Positions 34,036-42,962 of a stretch of DNA of 63,408 nucleotides are shown one piece after another. This stretch comes from Chloroflexota bacterium (lineage in GTDB: Bacteria; Chloroflexota; Dehalococcoidia; Lucifugimonadales; Lucifugimonadaceae). Under the pieces are notes generated by a model. That model was not told the DNA's origin. It saw only the letters and a program-made list of their open reading frames with translations, and did not search any database. Position 1 is the first letter of the stretch. Each line of letters starts with the position of its first letter. The stretch lies in contig PBKW01000010.1 of NCBI GenBank assembly GCA_002721615.1, forward strand, positions 1 through 63,408. The letters run 5' to 3'. The translations under genes were made by a program, and so were the position numbers.

Positions 34036-35770
34036 TTTTATAATTATTTTTATCATGTTCAAGCGCAACCTTTCTCCCATCTTCAACATTTACATATTTT
34101 AAAATTACAACACCAATAAATATTTGAATTGCTAATGAAACAATTCCTGTTCTTGGAGTGAAAAAACCAGCAAGTAAAGCATATGTAATTGGACCTATAA
34201 CTGATACAGCTCTCCAAGAAAAAGAGAAAAAACCAAAAAATTCTCCACTTCTTGATTTAGGAACCATATAAGCAAAAAGACTTCTACCTAAAGCTTGAGA
34301 TCCTCCCATAACAATCCCTACACCAATACCTAGTATAATGAATTGCATATCTTGACTTAAACCTAATGGTGCCCAAAGAATCATTCTTAAAAATTTTGGC
34401 CATAAATCTACAAAATTTTCGTTAAGTTTTGTTGGATGGGTATCACATATGTTTGATTGATCATCTAAATTTCCACCCGATACTGAAGCACTAAATCTAC
34501 ATCCTTTTAAATCAAAATTCTCAAGAAATGATATTACTTGATCTTGATTTAGAAAATTTTCATCTTCATTATGATCTATTAAATCAATATTAAGATTAGC
34601 CCATTCAATTTCATTTTGATTTGTATCTGAAAGAGTAGGTTTATAAGAAAATTGGTAATTATCATTAGTTTTGTCATAATTTAATTGATAATCATATTGT
34701 GTATGAGTAGATAAACTTAAGGGAGCAAATCCAACAGCTAAAACTGTTATAAATCCCCAACCTAAAACGGCAGTTATTAATGATTTTTTGGTACCTATTT
34801 TTCTAGATAAATAAGCAAAAAACATTGCTCCTGGTGTAGCTACAAATTGAACAATCAAAATTGTAAGAATATTAGTTTCTGCAGAAATTCTAAGTACATC
34901 AAGACCAAAAGCTCCAGCTACTCCAAGAGCAGTTTGTATTGCATCATTAAAAATAATAAATGCTAATAAAAATATTAACAAAGTTTTAAATTGTTTAAAC
35001 TCTTTAGCGGTTTGTTTTAATTGTTTAAAAGATTGAGAAACAGAGTGAAAAAATTTAAATTTCCCAGAGTCTTGAACTTCAATTTTGGGTTCAGGAACAA
35101 CTAAAATAGTCCATAATGCCCACCCAAAAGACCATAGACCAGTTGTTGCAATACATGATCTAATAGCAAGATCAGAATAATTATAAAATATTAGAAAAAC
35201 TACATGGATAAGTAAAAGTAGTCCGCCACCTAGGTATCCATAAGCATAACCTCTACTACTAACATCATCTAATAAATCTTCAGGCGCTATATGTGGAAGT
35301 AGGGAATTATAAAATACATTTGAGCCTGCAAAGCCTATAGCAGCAAGAAAATAAAAGGCTAAACTAAATAACCAAGGAGTCGATGTATATGCAGATAAAA
35401 ATAGTAATAATGTACAAAATGAACCAGTAGCACATAAAATAGTTAAAAGTTTTTTCTTAAGTCCAGATCTGTCTGCAATAATTCCAAAAATAGGACTGCT
35501 TAATGCAACGATAAAAGTAGCTAATGCACCAGTAAGAGCCCAAACAACTGAAGCTGAAAACTGAAAGCCCCAAAATACAGATCCTGAACCCATTTCAGCT
35601 TTGTAAAGAGAAACAAAATAAACAGGCATTATTGCAACAACTACACTTGTGTAAAAACCTGAATTAGCCCAATCATACATACACCAAGCTCGAATGATTT
35701 TTCTCTCAGTATTTGAAAGTATATTTAATGGAGAATTTGATGATTTGAATATTTTTGAGAAAAAAGACAT
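34028..35770 (-). CDS. MFS transporter (UMF1/Atg22-like) with a large soluble insert
   Basis: A 580-residue transporter. RAWCMYDWANSGFYTSVV is the N-terminal signature of the UMF1/Atg22 branch, and about twelve membrane helices are seen. Between helices near residues 352 and 458 lies a soluble segment of about 105 residues rich in Asp/Asn/Tyr with two Cys (C424, C442), which most family members lack. It may be an extracytoplasmic cap. The substrate is unknown; relatives are linked to amino-acid efflux. It lies three bases after the Gfo/Idh/MocA gene on the same strand, so co-expression is likely. Confidence 0.86.
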   Translation of the reverse strand: MSFFSKIFKSSNSPLNILSNTERKIIRAWCMYDWANSGFYTSVVVAIMPVYFVSLYKAEMGSGSVFWGFQFSASVVWALTGALATFIVALSSPIFGIIADRSGLKKKLLTILCATGSFCTLLLFLSAYTSTPWLFSLAFYFLAAIGFAGSNVFYNSLLPHIAPEDLLDDVSSRGYAYGYLGGGLLLLIHVVFLIFYNYSDLAIRSCIATTGLWSFGWALWTILVVPEPKIEVQDSGKFKFFHSVSQSFKQLKQTAKEFKQFKTLLIFLLAFIIFNDAIQTALGVAGAFGLDVLRISAETNILTILIVQFVATPGAMFFAYLSRKIGTKKSLITAVLGWGFITVLAVGFAPLSLSTHTQYDYQLNYDKTNDNYQFSYKPTLSDTNQNEIEWANLNIDLIDHNEDENFLNQDQVISFLENFDLKGCRFSASVSGGNLDDQSNICDTHPTKLNENFVDLWPKFLRMILWAPLGLSQDMQFIILGIGVGIVMGGSQALGRSLFAYMVPKSRSGEFFGFFSFSWRAVSVIGPITYALLAGFFTPRTGIVSLAIQIFIGVVILKYVNVEDGRKVALEHDKNNYKIK

Positions 35771-35773
35771 CTA

Positions 35774-36802
35774 TTAATTTTGTATACTTTTTGTTGCTCG
35801 CAATAATGTTTCTTGAACTAGAATTTCATGTTCTAAATTTCTATCAGGTTTTTTTAATCCTTTTATAGACTTTATAAAAGAATCAAAACATTCAACATAC
35901 CTAGGTTTATCAGAAAGCGGTATAGAATCAAAGTAATATTCTTGATCAAGAGATAATGATTCATTAGTTTTATTTAAACTAACCTTTAAAAATTGTGCAG
36001 GTTCAAATGGTTCTAAAATAAGAGTTCCTTTTTCTCCATATACTTCAAACCTTCTAGTTTTCATATGATTAATAGTTTTTGAATTGATTTCAATAGTAGC
36101 AATAGATTTATCAAATTCAAAGACAGTTAAAGTATTATCAGAATAATTTTTTATTTTTGATATATCTCTTCTTAAAAATGAATATATTTTATTGGGGCGT
36201 CCTAAAAAATAAACTATTTGGTCAATCATATGACCTCCTAAATCAAATAATATTCCCCCTTGATGTTTAGAAATTTGTATTTCTCCGTTTAGACCTTCTG
36301 GTAAAAGATTAGTAGACATATTAGCTCGGATTTGAAATATTTTACCAATTTTTCCTTGTGAAATAATTTCAGCAATCTTAGTAAAACCATCATGATTTCT
36401 AAACATATAACCCATTTGAATGTACAAGTTTTTTTGTTTGGCTATTTTTATGCATGAAAGAAAATGATCAAAATCATCTCCTGCAGGTTTATCATAGAAT
36501 ACGTGTTTTCCTGATTTAAGGATTTCATATGTTTGATCCAAACTTTCTATGTTTTGACCTTCTGAAGCTACTGCTTTAATAGTTGGATCTAAAAAAATTT
36601 GATCTTGATGTTCAAAAAAAAATACTTGATTCCATGGATATTTATCAAGTTTTTTCAACTTTTCTACTCTATTTCTATCAGGTTCAAAAACTCCTTTAAC
36701 TTGAACATCATCATTTTCTAACATAACCTGCAGAACACCTTCAGCATGACCATGTTTTGTTCCAATTTGTGCTACAGAAACTTTTGAGTTTTTAGATTTC
36801 AT
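35774..36802 (-). CDS. Gfo/Idh/MocA-family oxidoreductase
   Basis: A 342-residue NAD(P)-dependent dehydrogenase. I chose the ATG at 36802 (MKSKNSKVSVAQIGTKHGHAEG), which puts the nucleotide-binding strand near the N-terminus; a longer in-frame start at 36859 adds 19 atypical residues. The family His-Asp/Lys region reads HVFYDKPAGDDF instead of EKP, and FDLGGHMIDQIVYFLG is the C-terminal domain site. It is the first gene of a pair with the MFS transporter, so it may act on the transported compound. Confidence 0.87.
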   Translation of the reverse strand: MKSKNSKVSVAQIGTKHGHAEGVLQVMLENDDVQVKGVFEPDRNRVEKLKKLDKYPWNQVFFFEHQDQIFLDPTIKAVASEGQNIESLDQTYEILKSGKHVFYDKPAGDDFDHFLSCIKIAKQKNLYIQMGYMFRNHDGFTKIAEIISQGKIGKIFQIRANMSTNLLPEGLNGEIQISKHQGGILFDLGGHMIDQIVYFLGRPNKIYSFLRRDISKIKNYSDNTLTVFEFDKSIATIEINSKTINHMKTRRFEVYGEKGTLILEPFEPAQFLKVSLNKTNESLSLDQEYYFDSIPLSDKPRYVECFDSFIKSIKGLKKPDRNLEHEILVQETLLRATKSIQN

Positions 36803-36945
36803 ACAAATTTCTTTTATATAGAATAAAGTCAGTGTATTTTTTTCCACTTCACTAATCAAGAAATGTTTATTTGAATTTGAAAGTAAAAATTCTTTGAGTT
36901 CATTGTGTTATCATTCTTTAATATTTTTAATATTTGGAGAGTTAA

Positions 36946-38292
36946 ATGGATAAGTATAATAAAAATTCCAATCCATCAAAATTGAAAATAACTGATATGC
37001 GAATTGCTATTGTAGGTCATGATAATTGGAGATGGCCAATTATAAAAATTCATACTAATCAAGGCCTAATTGGATTAGGTGAAGTTAGAGATGGTGCTAG
37101 TGCTCGATATGCATTGATGCTAAAAAGTAGGCTTTTAGGAGAAAATCCCTGCAATGTTGAAAAATTATTTAGAAAAATAAAACAATTTGGTGGTCATGGA
37201 AGATTAGGTGGAGGAGTATGTGGAGTAGAAATGGCATTAATGGATTTAGCAGGAAAAGCTTATGGAGTGCCTGCTTATATAATTGCTGGTGGAAAATATC
37301 GTGATCAAATAAGAGTATATTCAGATACACCTTCAAAAAAAGATCCTGTTGAAATGGGTAATTCTCTTAAAGAAAGAATGGATAGAGGATTTTCTTACTT
37401 AAAAATGGATATCGGAATATGGATTGCAGCCGAAATTGATGGTGGAATAATTTTCCCGAATGATTATCATGAAACTCAAATTCAAGAAGGATCCACTGGA
37501 GGATCACAAAAAAGTATGATTAATGAGTCACAAAATGTAATGCACCCATTTACAGGCATTCAATTAACTGAAAAAGGTATAAAAGAAATTTCAGAATATG
37601 TTAAAACTGTAAGAGATATTGTGGGTTATGAAATCCCTATTGCCACGGATCATTTTGGGCATATAGGTCTTGAAAGTTGTATTAGATTAGGTAAAGAGTT
37701 AGATAAATATTCACTTGCATGGTATGAAGATATGATTCCTTGGCAGTACACGCAACAATGGAAGCAATTAAAAAATTCAGTTGATACTCCAGTATGCACA
37801 GGGGAAGATATATATCTCCTTGATGGATTCAAACCTTTAATAGATAATGATGCAGTTTCTATCATTCATCCCGATTTAGCTACATCAGGTGGGATTTTAG
37901 AGACAAAGAGAATTGGAGATTATGCCCAAGAGAAAGGAATTCCAATGGCATTACATCAAGCAGGTTCCCCTGTAGTAGCAATGGCTAATGTACATTGTGC
38001 AGCGGCAACAGAAGGGTTCATAGCTCTGGAAATGCACTCTGTTGACAACCCATGGTGGGATGATCTCGTTAATGGTGAGACCGAAAAAATTATTAATAAT
38101 GGCTTTGTTAAAGTTCCAGAAAGTCCAGGTTTGGGAATAACTTTAAATGAGGATGCTGTTGAAAAATATTTAAATACTAATGCTAGTGGTTTTGCAGGAA
38201 AAGGAAAATCTATGGATATATATCCAACAGGAGCTTTCGAGTCAACTGATGAATGGGATAAATTAGACTCACATGATAGAACTTGGAGTTAA
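36946..38292 (+). CDS. Enolase-superfamily enzyme with an insert in the barrel
   Basis: A 448-residue enolase-superfamily protein, longer than its five paralogues here. Site residues are K153 (YLKMD), D235 (ATDHFGH), E261 (WYEDM), E287 (TGEDI), D310 (HPDLATSGG) and H337 (LHQAGSP). A 50-residue insert rich in Gly/Ser/Gln/Asn lies at about 160-215, between the first two barrel motifs. A dehydratase of a sugar acid is likely. GGAG precedes the ATG. The next gene, a TauE/SafE exporter, starts six bases after its stop. Confidence 0.88.
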   Translation: MDKYNKNSNPSKLKITDMRIAIVGHDNWRWPIIKIHTNQGLIGLGEVRDGASARYALMLKSRLLGENPCNVEKLFRKIKQFGGHGRLGGGVCGVEMALMDLAGKAYGVPAYIIAGGKYRDQIRVYSDTPSKKDPVEMGNSLKERMDRGFSYLKMDIGIWIAAEIDGGIIFPNDYHETQIQEGSTGGSQKSMINESQNVMHPFTGIQLTEKGIKEISEYVKTVRDIVGYEIPIATDHFGHIGLESCIRLGKELDKYSLAWYEDMIPWQYTQQWKQLKNSVDTPVCTGEDIYLLDGFKPLIDNDAVSIIHPDLATSGGILETKRIGDYAQEKGIPMALHQAGSPVVAMANVHCAAATEGFIALEMHSVDNPWWDDLVNGETEKIINNGFVKVPESPGLGITLNEDAVEKYLNTNASGFAGKGKSMDIYPTGAFESTDEWDKLDSHDRTWS

Positions 38293-38297
38293 TATTT

Positions 38298-39146
38298 ATG
38301 GAAATTACTCTTTTTCAATTAATTGTTTTTCTATTATTAGGAATTATTGCGACATCATATGGAGTTTTAGTAGGTGCAGGAGGAGGCTTCATAATTGGAC
38401 CAGTATTAATTCTATTATTTGGATGGGATAACAAAACAGCAGTAGGAACTAGTCTAGTATGTGTTTCTGTAGCATCAATTTCAGGTGCAATATCATATTT
38501 AAGATTAAAAATCGTTGATATTAGGAGTGCCATTCTTTTTGGGTTAGCTGCAATGCCTGGAGCTATATTAGCTGTAATTGGATTAGAAAAAATAGATAGT
38601 GCTATTTTTAATATTCTATTTGCAATAATGCTATTACTAACTGGATTATATGTGTTTTGGAGCCCGTCAAAATCTGAAAAATCTTCAATCGTTGATAGTG
38701 AACATCAAAAAAACAAAGGATTCTGGAGAGTTTATAGAAAAATCACACCAACTAATGGTGAGAAATACAGATATAATTTTATTGAACCACTAGCTACAGT
38801 TTTAAATACAATTTTTGGATTTATATCTAGTTTTTTTGGAATCGGAGGAGGACCGTTACGTACACCATCACTAATATATTTTTTTAATTTCCCTGTAAAA
38901 GTAGCCACTGCAACATCTGTAGCTACAATGTCTATATATACTGTATTTGGATCTTTAGCTCATTTATACAATGGAAATGTTGAAATTCAACCGGTTTTAC
39001 CTTTAGCTATAGGAGCTATAATAGGATCACAATGTGGCGTTATAATTTCAAAGAAATTAAAAGGAAGACTAATGATGAAACTATTATCATTTGCAATGAT
39101 AGCTATAGCTATACAAATGGGAATAGAAGGTATAAATGGTCTATAA
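38298..39146 (+). CDS. TauE/SafE family anion exporter
   Basis: A 282-residue membrane protein with about eight helices in two repeats. The paired family motifs are GVLVGAGGGFIIGPVLILLF near the start and SSFFGIGGGPLRTPSLIYFFNFP in the second half. Members export sulfite, sulfoacetate or similar anions. I chose the ATG at 38298 (GGAG nine bases upstream) over a TTG at 38283. Coupling to the preceding enolase-family gene suggests a sulfur-containing or anionic product of that pathway, which is inference. Confidence 0.9.
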   Translation: MEITLFQLIVFLLLGIIATSYGVLVGAGGGFIIGPVLILLFGWDNKTAVGTSLVCVSVASISGAISYLRLKIVDIRSAILFGLAAMPGAILAVIGLEKIDSAIFNILFAIMLLLTGLYVFWSPSKSEKSSIVDSEHQKNKGFWRVYRKITPTNGEKYRYNFIEPLATVLNTIFGFISSFFGIGGGPLRTPSLIYFFNFPVKVATATSVATMSIYTVFGSLAHLYNGNVEIQPVLPLAIGAIIGSQCGVIISKKLKGRLMMKLLSFAMIAIAIQMGIEGINGL

Positions 39147-39155
39147 GGAGTAAGT

Positions 39156-41717
39156 ATGAACAACGAATTTAGATTGCAAAAATCAATTGTTCCAAGTCAT
39201 TATTCAATTTTTATTGAACCAGATTTAACAAATGACACTTTTTCAGGAAGTGAAAAAATTTCCATATCTGTATTAAAGAAAACAGAGTTTATAAAGATTA
39301 ATTCGATAGGATTAATTATTGAAAATGTTAAATTAACAGGTAATATTGAATTAAATTTCTCTAAAATTGAAGAAGACAAAAAACATGAAACAATAACTAT
39401 TCATTTTAAATCTCAGATAGATCCAGGGTGCTATAACTTAGAAATAAAATTTTCAGGTAACCTTGATAATTCCCTTAGAGGATTTTATCTCTCAAGTTAC
39501 AAAGATAATGAAGATGTAGAGCATAAGATAGGTACTACTCAATTTGAAAGTACAGATGCTAGAAGAGCTTTCCCATGTTTTGACGAACCCGAATTTAAAG
39601 CAGTATTCTCAATCTCACTTAAATTAGATCAAAATCTAATGGCAATATCAAATTCTCCCATTGAAAGTGAGTTAACAGATTCTGATGGTAAAAAAACTAT
39701 TATATTTAAAGAAACAATCAAAATGTCTACATATTTAGTTGCATTTATAATAGGACCATTTGAAGAATCCGAAACAGCTATAGTAAATAAGATTCCGATA
39801 AAGATTGTTTCGGTAAAGGGGAAAAAACATCTATCAAAATATGCGTTAAATTGTGCAAAATTTTTCCTTGATTATTTTAATAATTATTATGGAATAAATT
39901 ATCCGGGATCAAAACTTGATTTAATAGCAGTTCCAGATTTTGCTTCTGGTGCAATGGAAAATTTTGGATGTATAACATTCAGAGAATCATTATTGCTAGT
40001 AGACGAAACAAGAGCTACAGAAAGTGAGCTTACAAGAATAGCAGATGTTATAGCTCATGAAATTGCTCATATGTGGTTCGGTGATTTAGTAACTATGAAG
40101 TGGTGGAATGGAATTTGGTTAAATGAAGCATTCGCTACATTTATGGCTACTAAAGCAGTAGATAAATTCAATCCAGATTGGGAGAGATGGGTTCAATTTG
40201 GTTTTGAAAGATCTGCAGCCTTTGATGTAGATTCATTAGAAGAAACTAGACCAATAGAATATGAAGTAATATCTCCTGATGATGCATCAGGAATGTTTGA
40301 TCTTTTAACATATGAAAAAGGTGGATCTGTCCTAAGAATGCTTGAACAATATTTAGGAGAAGAATCATTTCAAGATGGAGTAAAAAAATATCTGAAGATT
40401 CATCAATATTCTAATACAGACACAGAAGATTTATGGGAAAGTTTAGAAAAATCAACGAATGAACCTGTTGAAAAAACAATGGAAAGTTGGATTTTTCAAC
40501 CTGGATTTCCACAAATAAAAGTTTCTGAAGAAAAAGATTCCCTTAAATTAGAACAAAGCATATTTAAATACGAAAAAACATCAAATGAAAATCAAATCTG
40601 GAAAATTCCGATAGTAATTAAATCATTTTCTGAGTCGGATGAATCTATTTATAAAACTTTGATAGAAGATAACAACAAAATTATTGAGTTAAATAGTTCA
40701 CCTGATATTTTTCACCTAGTTAATGTTGGAGGTGATGGTTTCTACAGAGTTCAATATTCAAATGATTTATTAGCAAAAATTTTAAAAAATTTAAACCCAG
40801 AAAAAAATAAATTAAGTAATATTGAAAGATTTTGCCTCTTGGATGATTATTGGAGTGATATTCTTAGTTCTAATAAGACAGTAGATACATTTTTAGAAAA
40901 TCTACAATTCTTTAAAGATGAAAATGATCCAGAAGTATTAAATTTAATAATTAGTTGCTTATCATTCATTGATAGATTCATAGATAAAAATTATTCAAAT
41001 AATTTTAAAAGTTTTTCTAAAGATTATTTTTCCCATTTATTAAAAAAACATGGTTTTAAAAACAATAAAAATGACACCAATAAAATTAAAGAATTTAAGG
41101 CAGCATTAATACGTGGATTAGGAAACATATGCGATGACGAAAAAACAATCAATTATTGTAAGGAACTATTTGAAACTTATAGAAAAAACCCTAAAAATGT
41201 GGAAGCAAATTCATTAGCAGCTACTATATCAGTACTCTCTAATAATGGTGATTCAAACTTATATAATGAATTTCTTAATTTATATTTAAATTCATCCACT
41301 CCTCAAGATGAAATGAGATTTCTTTTTGCATTATCTTCATTTCAAAATATAGATAATTTTATAAACACACTAGAGTTATCATTATCAGAAAAAGTGAGAA
41401 CACAAAATGCACCATATCTTTTGGGTCAAACATTAAGAAATAAAAAACATTTTTCTGTTTCATGGAATTTTATAGAAAAAAATTGGGATATAATAAATGA
41501 TAAATTTCCTGAAAATTCAATACCAAGACTACTAACAGGAATCCGATCAATCACAGATGAAGAAACCTCTAAAAAAATTAAAACCTTCTTAAAAAATAAC
41601 AAAGTACCTCAAGGACAAAAAACAGTAGATCAACATATAGAAAAACTAAATATTAATGTTAAATTTAGAAATTTTAATTTAAAATATTTGGAGAAATTTT
41701 TTCTTAAATATAATTAG
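39156..41717 (+). CDS. pepN: M1-family zinc aminopeptidase (aminopeptidase N type)
   Basis: An 853-residue metallopeptidase removing N-terminal residues from peptides. The substrate-anchoring motif is GAMEN (265-269), the zinc motif is H301EIAH305 with the third ligand E324 (WLNEAF), and YEKGGSVLRML carries the transition-state Tyr. The C-terminal ERAP1-like helical domain is present at full length. No signal peptide, so cytosolic processing of imported peptides fits with the peptide-type importer elsewhere in the window. AAGGAG is upstream. Confidence 0.95.
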   Translation: MNNEFRLQKSIVPSHYSIFIEPDLTNDTFSGSEKISISVLKKTEFIKINSIGLIIENVKLTGNIELNFSKIEEDKKHETITIHFKSQIDPGCYNLEIKFSGNLDNSLRGFYLSSYKDNEDVEHKIGTTQFESTDARRAFPCFDEPEFKAVFSISLKLDQNLMAISNSPIESELTDSDGKKTIIFKETIKMSTYLVAFIIGPFEESETAIVNKIPIKIVSVKGKKHLSKYALNCAKFFLDYFNNYYGINYPGSKLDLIAVPDFASGAMENFGCITFRESLLLVDETRATESELTRIADVIAHEIAHMWFGDLVTMKWWNGIWLNEAFATFMATKAVDKFNPDWERWVQFGFERSAAFDVDSLEETRPIEYEVISPDDASGMFDLLTYEKGGSVLRMLEQYLGEESFQDGVKKYLKIHQYSNTDTEDLWESLEKSTNEPVEKTMESWIFQPGFPQIKVSEEKDSLKLEQSIFKYEKTSNENQIWKIPIVIKSFSESDESIYKTLIEDNNKIIELNSSPDIFHLVNVGGDGFYRVQYSNDLLAKILKNLNPEKNKLSNIERFCLLDDYWSDILSSNKTVDTFLENLQFFKDENDPEVLNLIISCLSFIDRFIDKNYSNNFKSFSKDYFSHLLKKHGFKNNKNDTNKIKEFKAALIRGLGNICDDEKTINYCKELFETYRKNPKNVEANSLAATISVLSNNGDSNLYNEFLNLYLNSSTPQDEMRFLFALSSFQNIDNFINTLELSLSEKVRTQNAPYLLGQTLRNKKHFSVSWNFIEKNWDIINDKFPENSIPRLLTGIRSITDEETSKKIKTFLKNNKVPQGQKTVDQHIEKLNINVKFRNFNLKYLEKFFLKYN

Positions 41718-41725
41718 GTAATTTT

Positions 41726-41908
41726 ATGACAATTAAAGAAAATATCATGAATCTTAAAATAACAATGAAAGATTTATTATTTATTCTTCCATTAATATTT
41801 TCATTTATATTAATTATTTTTATGCTTTTTGATAATGCAAGTACAAAATGTGATTGGTCTATTAGGGATAGATGGGAGTGTTATTCAGAGTCTGATAAAA
41901 ATTCTTAA
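41726..41908 (+). CDS. Small single-pass membrane protein
   Basis: A 60-residue protein I do not recognise. One hydrophobic helix (about residues 17-36: LLFILPLIFSFILIIFM) is followed by a short charged tail with two Cys (TKCDWSIRDRWECYSES). It starts nine bases after the aminopeptidase stop with a weak AGG upstream, so it may be co-transcribed. An internal Met at residue 8 is an alternative start. Confidence 0.55.
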   Translation: MTIKENIMNLKITMKDLLFILPLIFSFILIIFMLFDNASTKCDWSIRDRWECYSESDKNS

Positions 41909-41943
41909 AGTTTTTTATGTAGAAGCATTGAATATTGAAATTC

Positions 41944-42237
41944 TTATTTTTTTGGAGTTAATGAAGAATGAAAATTAAACTCAAATCTTTTTTTATCTCT
42001 AGGTAAAATAATACCAGAATCAATAAAATTGTTAAATATAATATTAAATTTTTTTTCATCTAGGGTTGAATTACGAATTAAAGTAGATAAAGGTGTCTGA
42101 GAAATATAATTTCTTGATTTAGTATCAAATTCACAGTTTGTTGCTATAGAAATGAGAACAAGTTTTTCTGATGAATTTAGATCAGAATAAACAATTTTTT
42201 TAATATTATGATAAGAATCCCAAACCTGATTTTTCAT
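41944..42237 (-). CDS. Winged-helix DNA-binding protein, small
   Basis: A 97-residue protein with the pattern of a helix-turn-helix of the HTH_36 / replication-initiator N-domain type: LNSSEKLVLISIATNCEF, then YISQTPLSTLIRNSTLDEKKFNIIFNNFIDSGII, the recognition helix and wing. Function unknown; a small regulator is likely. A strong AAGGTGG sits upstream of the ATG. It is divergent from the DNA glycosylase gene. Confidence 0.6.
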   Translation of the reverse strand: MKNQVWDSYHNIKKIVYSDLNSSEKLVLISIATNCEFDTKSRNYISQTPLSTLIRNSTLDEKKFNIIFNNFIDSGIILPRDKKRFEFNFHSSLTPKK

Positions 42238-42295
42238 TATTCCACCTTACTGATAAATTAAAATATAATAACTATTGTCTTTAAGGAACATCATC

Positions 42296-42898
42296 ATGTC
42301 AAAGCCAATTTTTTGGAATCACGCTTGTGAAGAATTATCTAAGAAAGATAAAGTAATAAAATTAATTATAAATAAATATAATAAAGATTATATAATCGAA
42401 TCAAAAAATCCATTCAAAACATTATGTAGATCAATTATTAGTCAACAAATTTCTACTACCGCAGCAAAATCAATTTATGAAAAATTTGAATTACTTTCTT
42501 CATTAATTCCTGACAAAATTATTAAAACATCAGATTATGAATTTAGAAAAATAGGATTATCTAAGCAAAAAATTTCTTATATTAAAACATTATCGGAAAA
42601 AGTAAACTCAGAAAAAATTAATTTGGTGAAGTTAAAAACATTACAACCAGAGAAAACTTTTAAGACACTTACAGAATTAAAGGGCATTGGCCCATGGACT
42701 GCTAACATTTTCTTAATGTTTTATTGTTTAAATGCAAATATTTTCCCTTCTAATGATTTAGGATTAAAAAATGGATTAAAAAAATTCTATAAAAACTCAA
42801 ATCAACTAAACACAATAAAAAATCTTTGGGATCCATGGTGTTCTGTAGGCACTTTTTACATATGGAGAGCTTTGGACGGAGAACCATTAAATTATTAA
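42296..42898 (+). CDS. DNA-3-methyladenine glycosylase II-like (AlkA family)
   Basis: A 200-residue helix-hairpin-helix DNA glycosylase that would excise alkylated purines. PFKTLCRSIISQQIST is the family opening and LKGIGPWTANIFLMF (about residues 127-141) is the hairpin and following helix. LGLKNGLKKFY carries no obvious catalytic Asp in the HhH-GPD position, where SNDLGLK gives a likely one (ND). It lacks the N-terminal domain of E. coli AlkA. The ATG at 42296 has AAGGA upstream and is preferred over a TTG at 42275. Confidence 0.9.
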   Translation: MSKPIFWNHACEELSKKDKVIKLIINKYNKDYIIESKNPFKTLCRSIISQQISTTAAKSIYEKFELLSSLIPDKIIKTSDYEFRKIGLSKQKISYIKTLSEKVNSEKINLVKLKTLQPEKTFKTLTELKGIGPWTANIFLMFYCLNANIFPSNDLGLKNGLKKFYKNSNQLNTIKNLWDPWCSVGTFYIWRALDGEPLNY

Positions 42899-42962
42899 AA
42901 TTAATTAAATTTTTCAATTTTTAGGTATGATATCCAATTAAATAGATTATTTAGGAGAATAA

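Noticed and set aside
42275-42295. TTG start extending the DNA glycosylase by seven residues
   Set aside because: The ATG at 42296 has a well-placed AAGGA and the extra residues lack family similarity.
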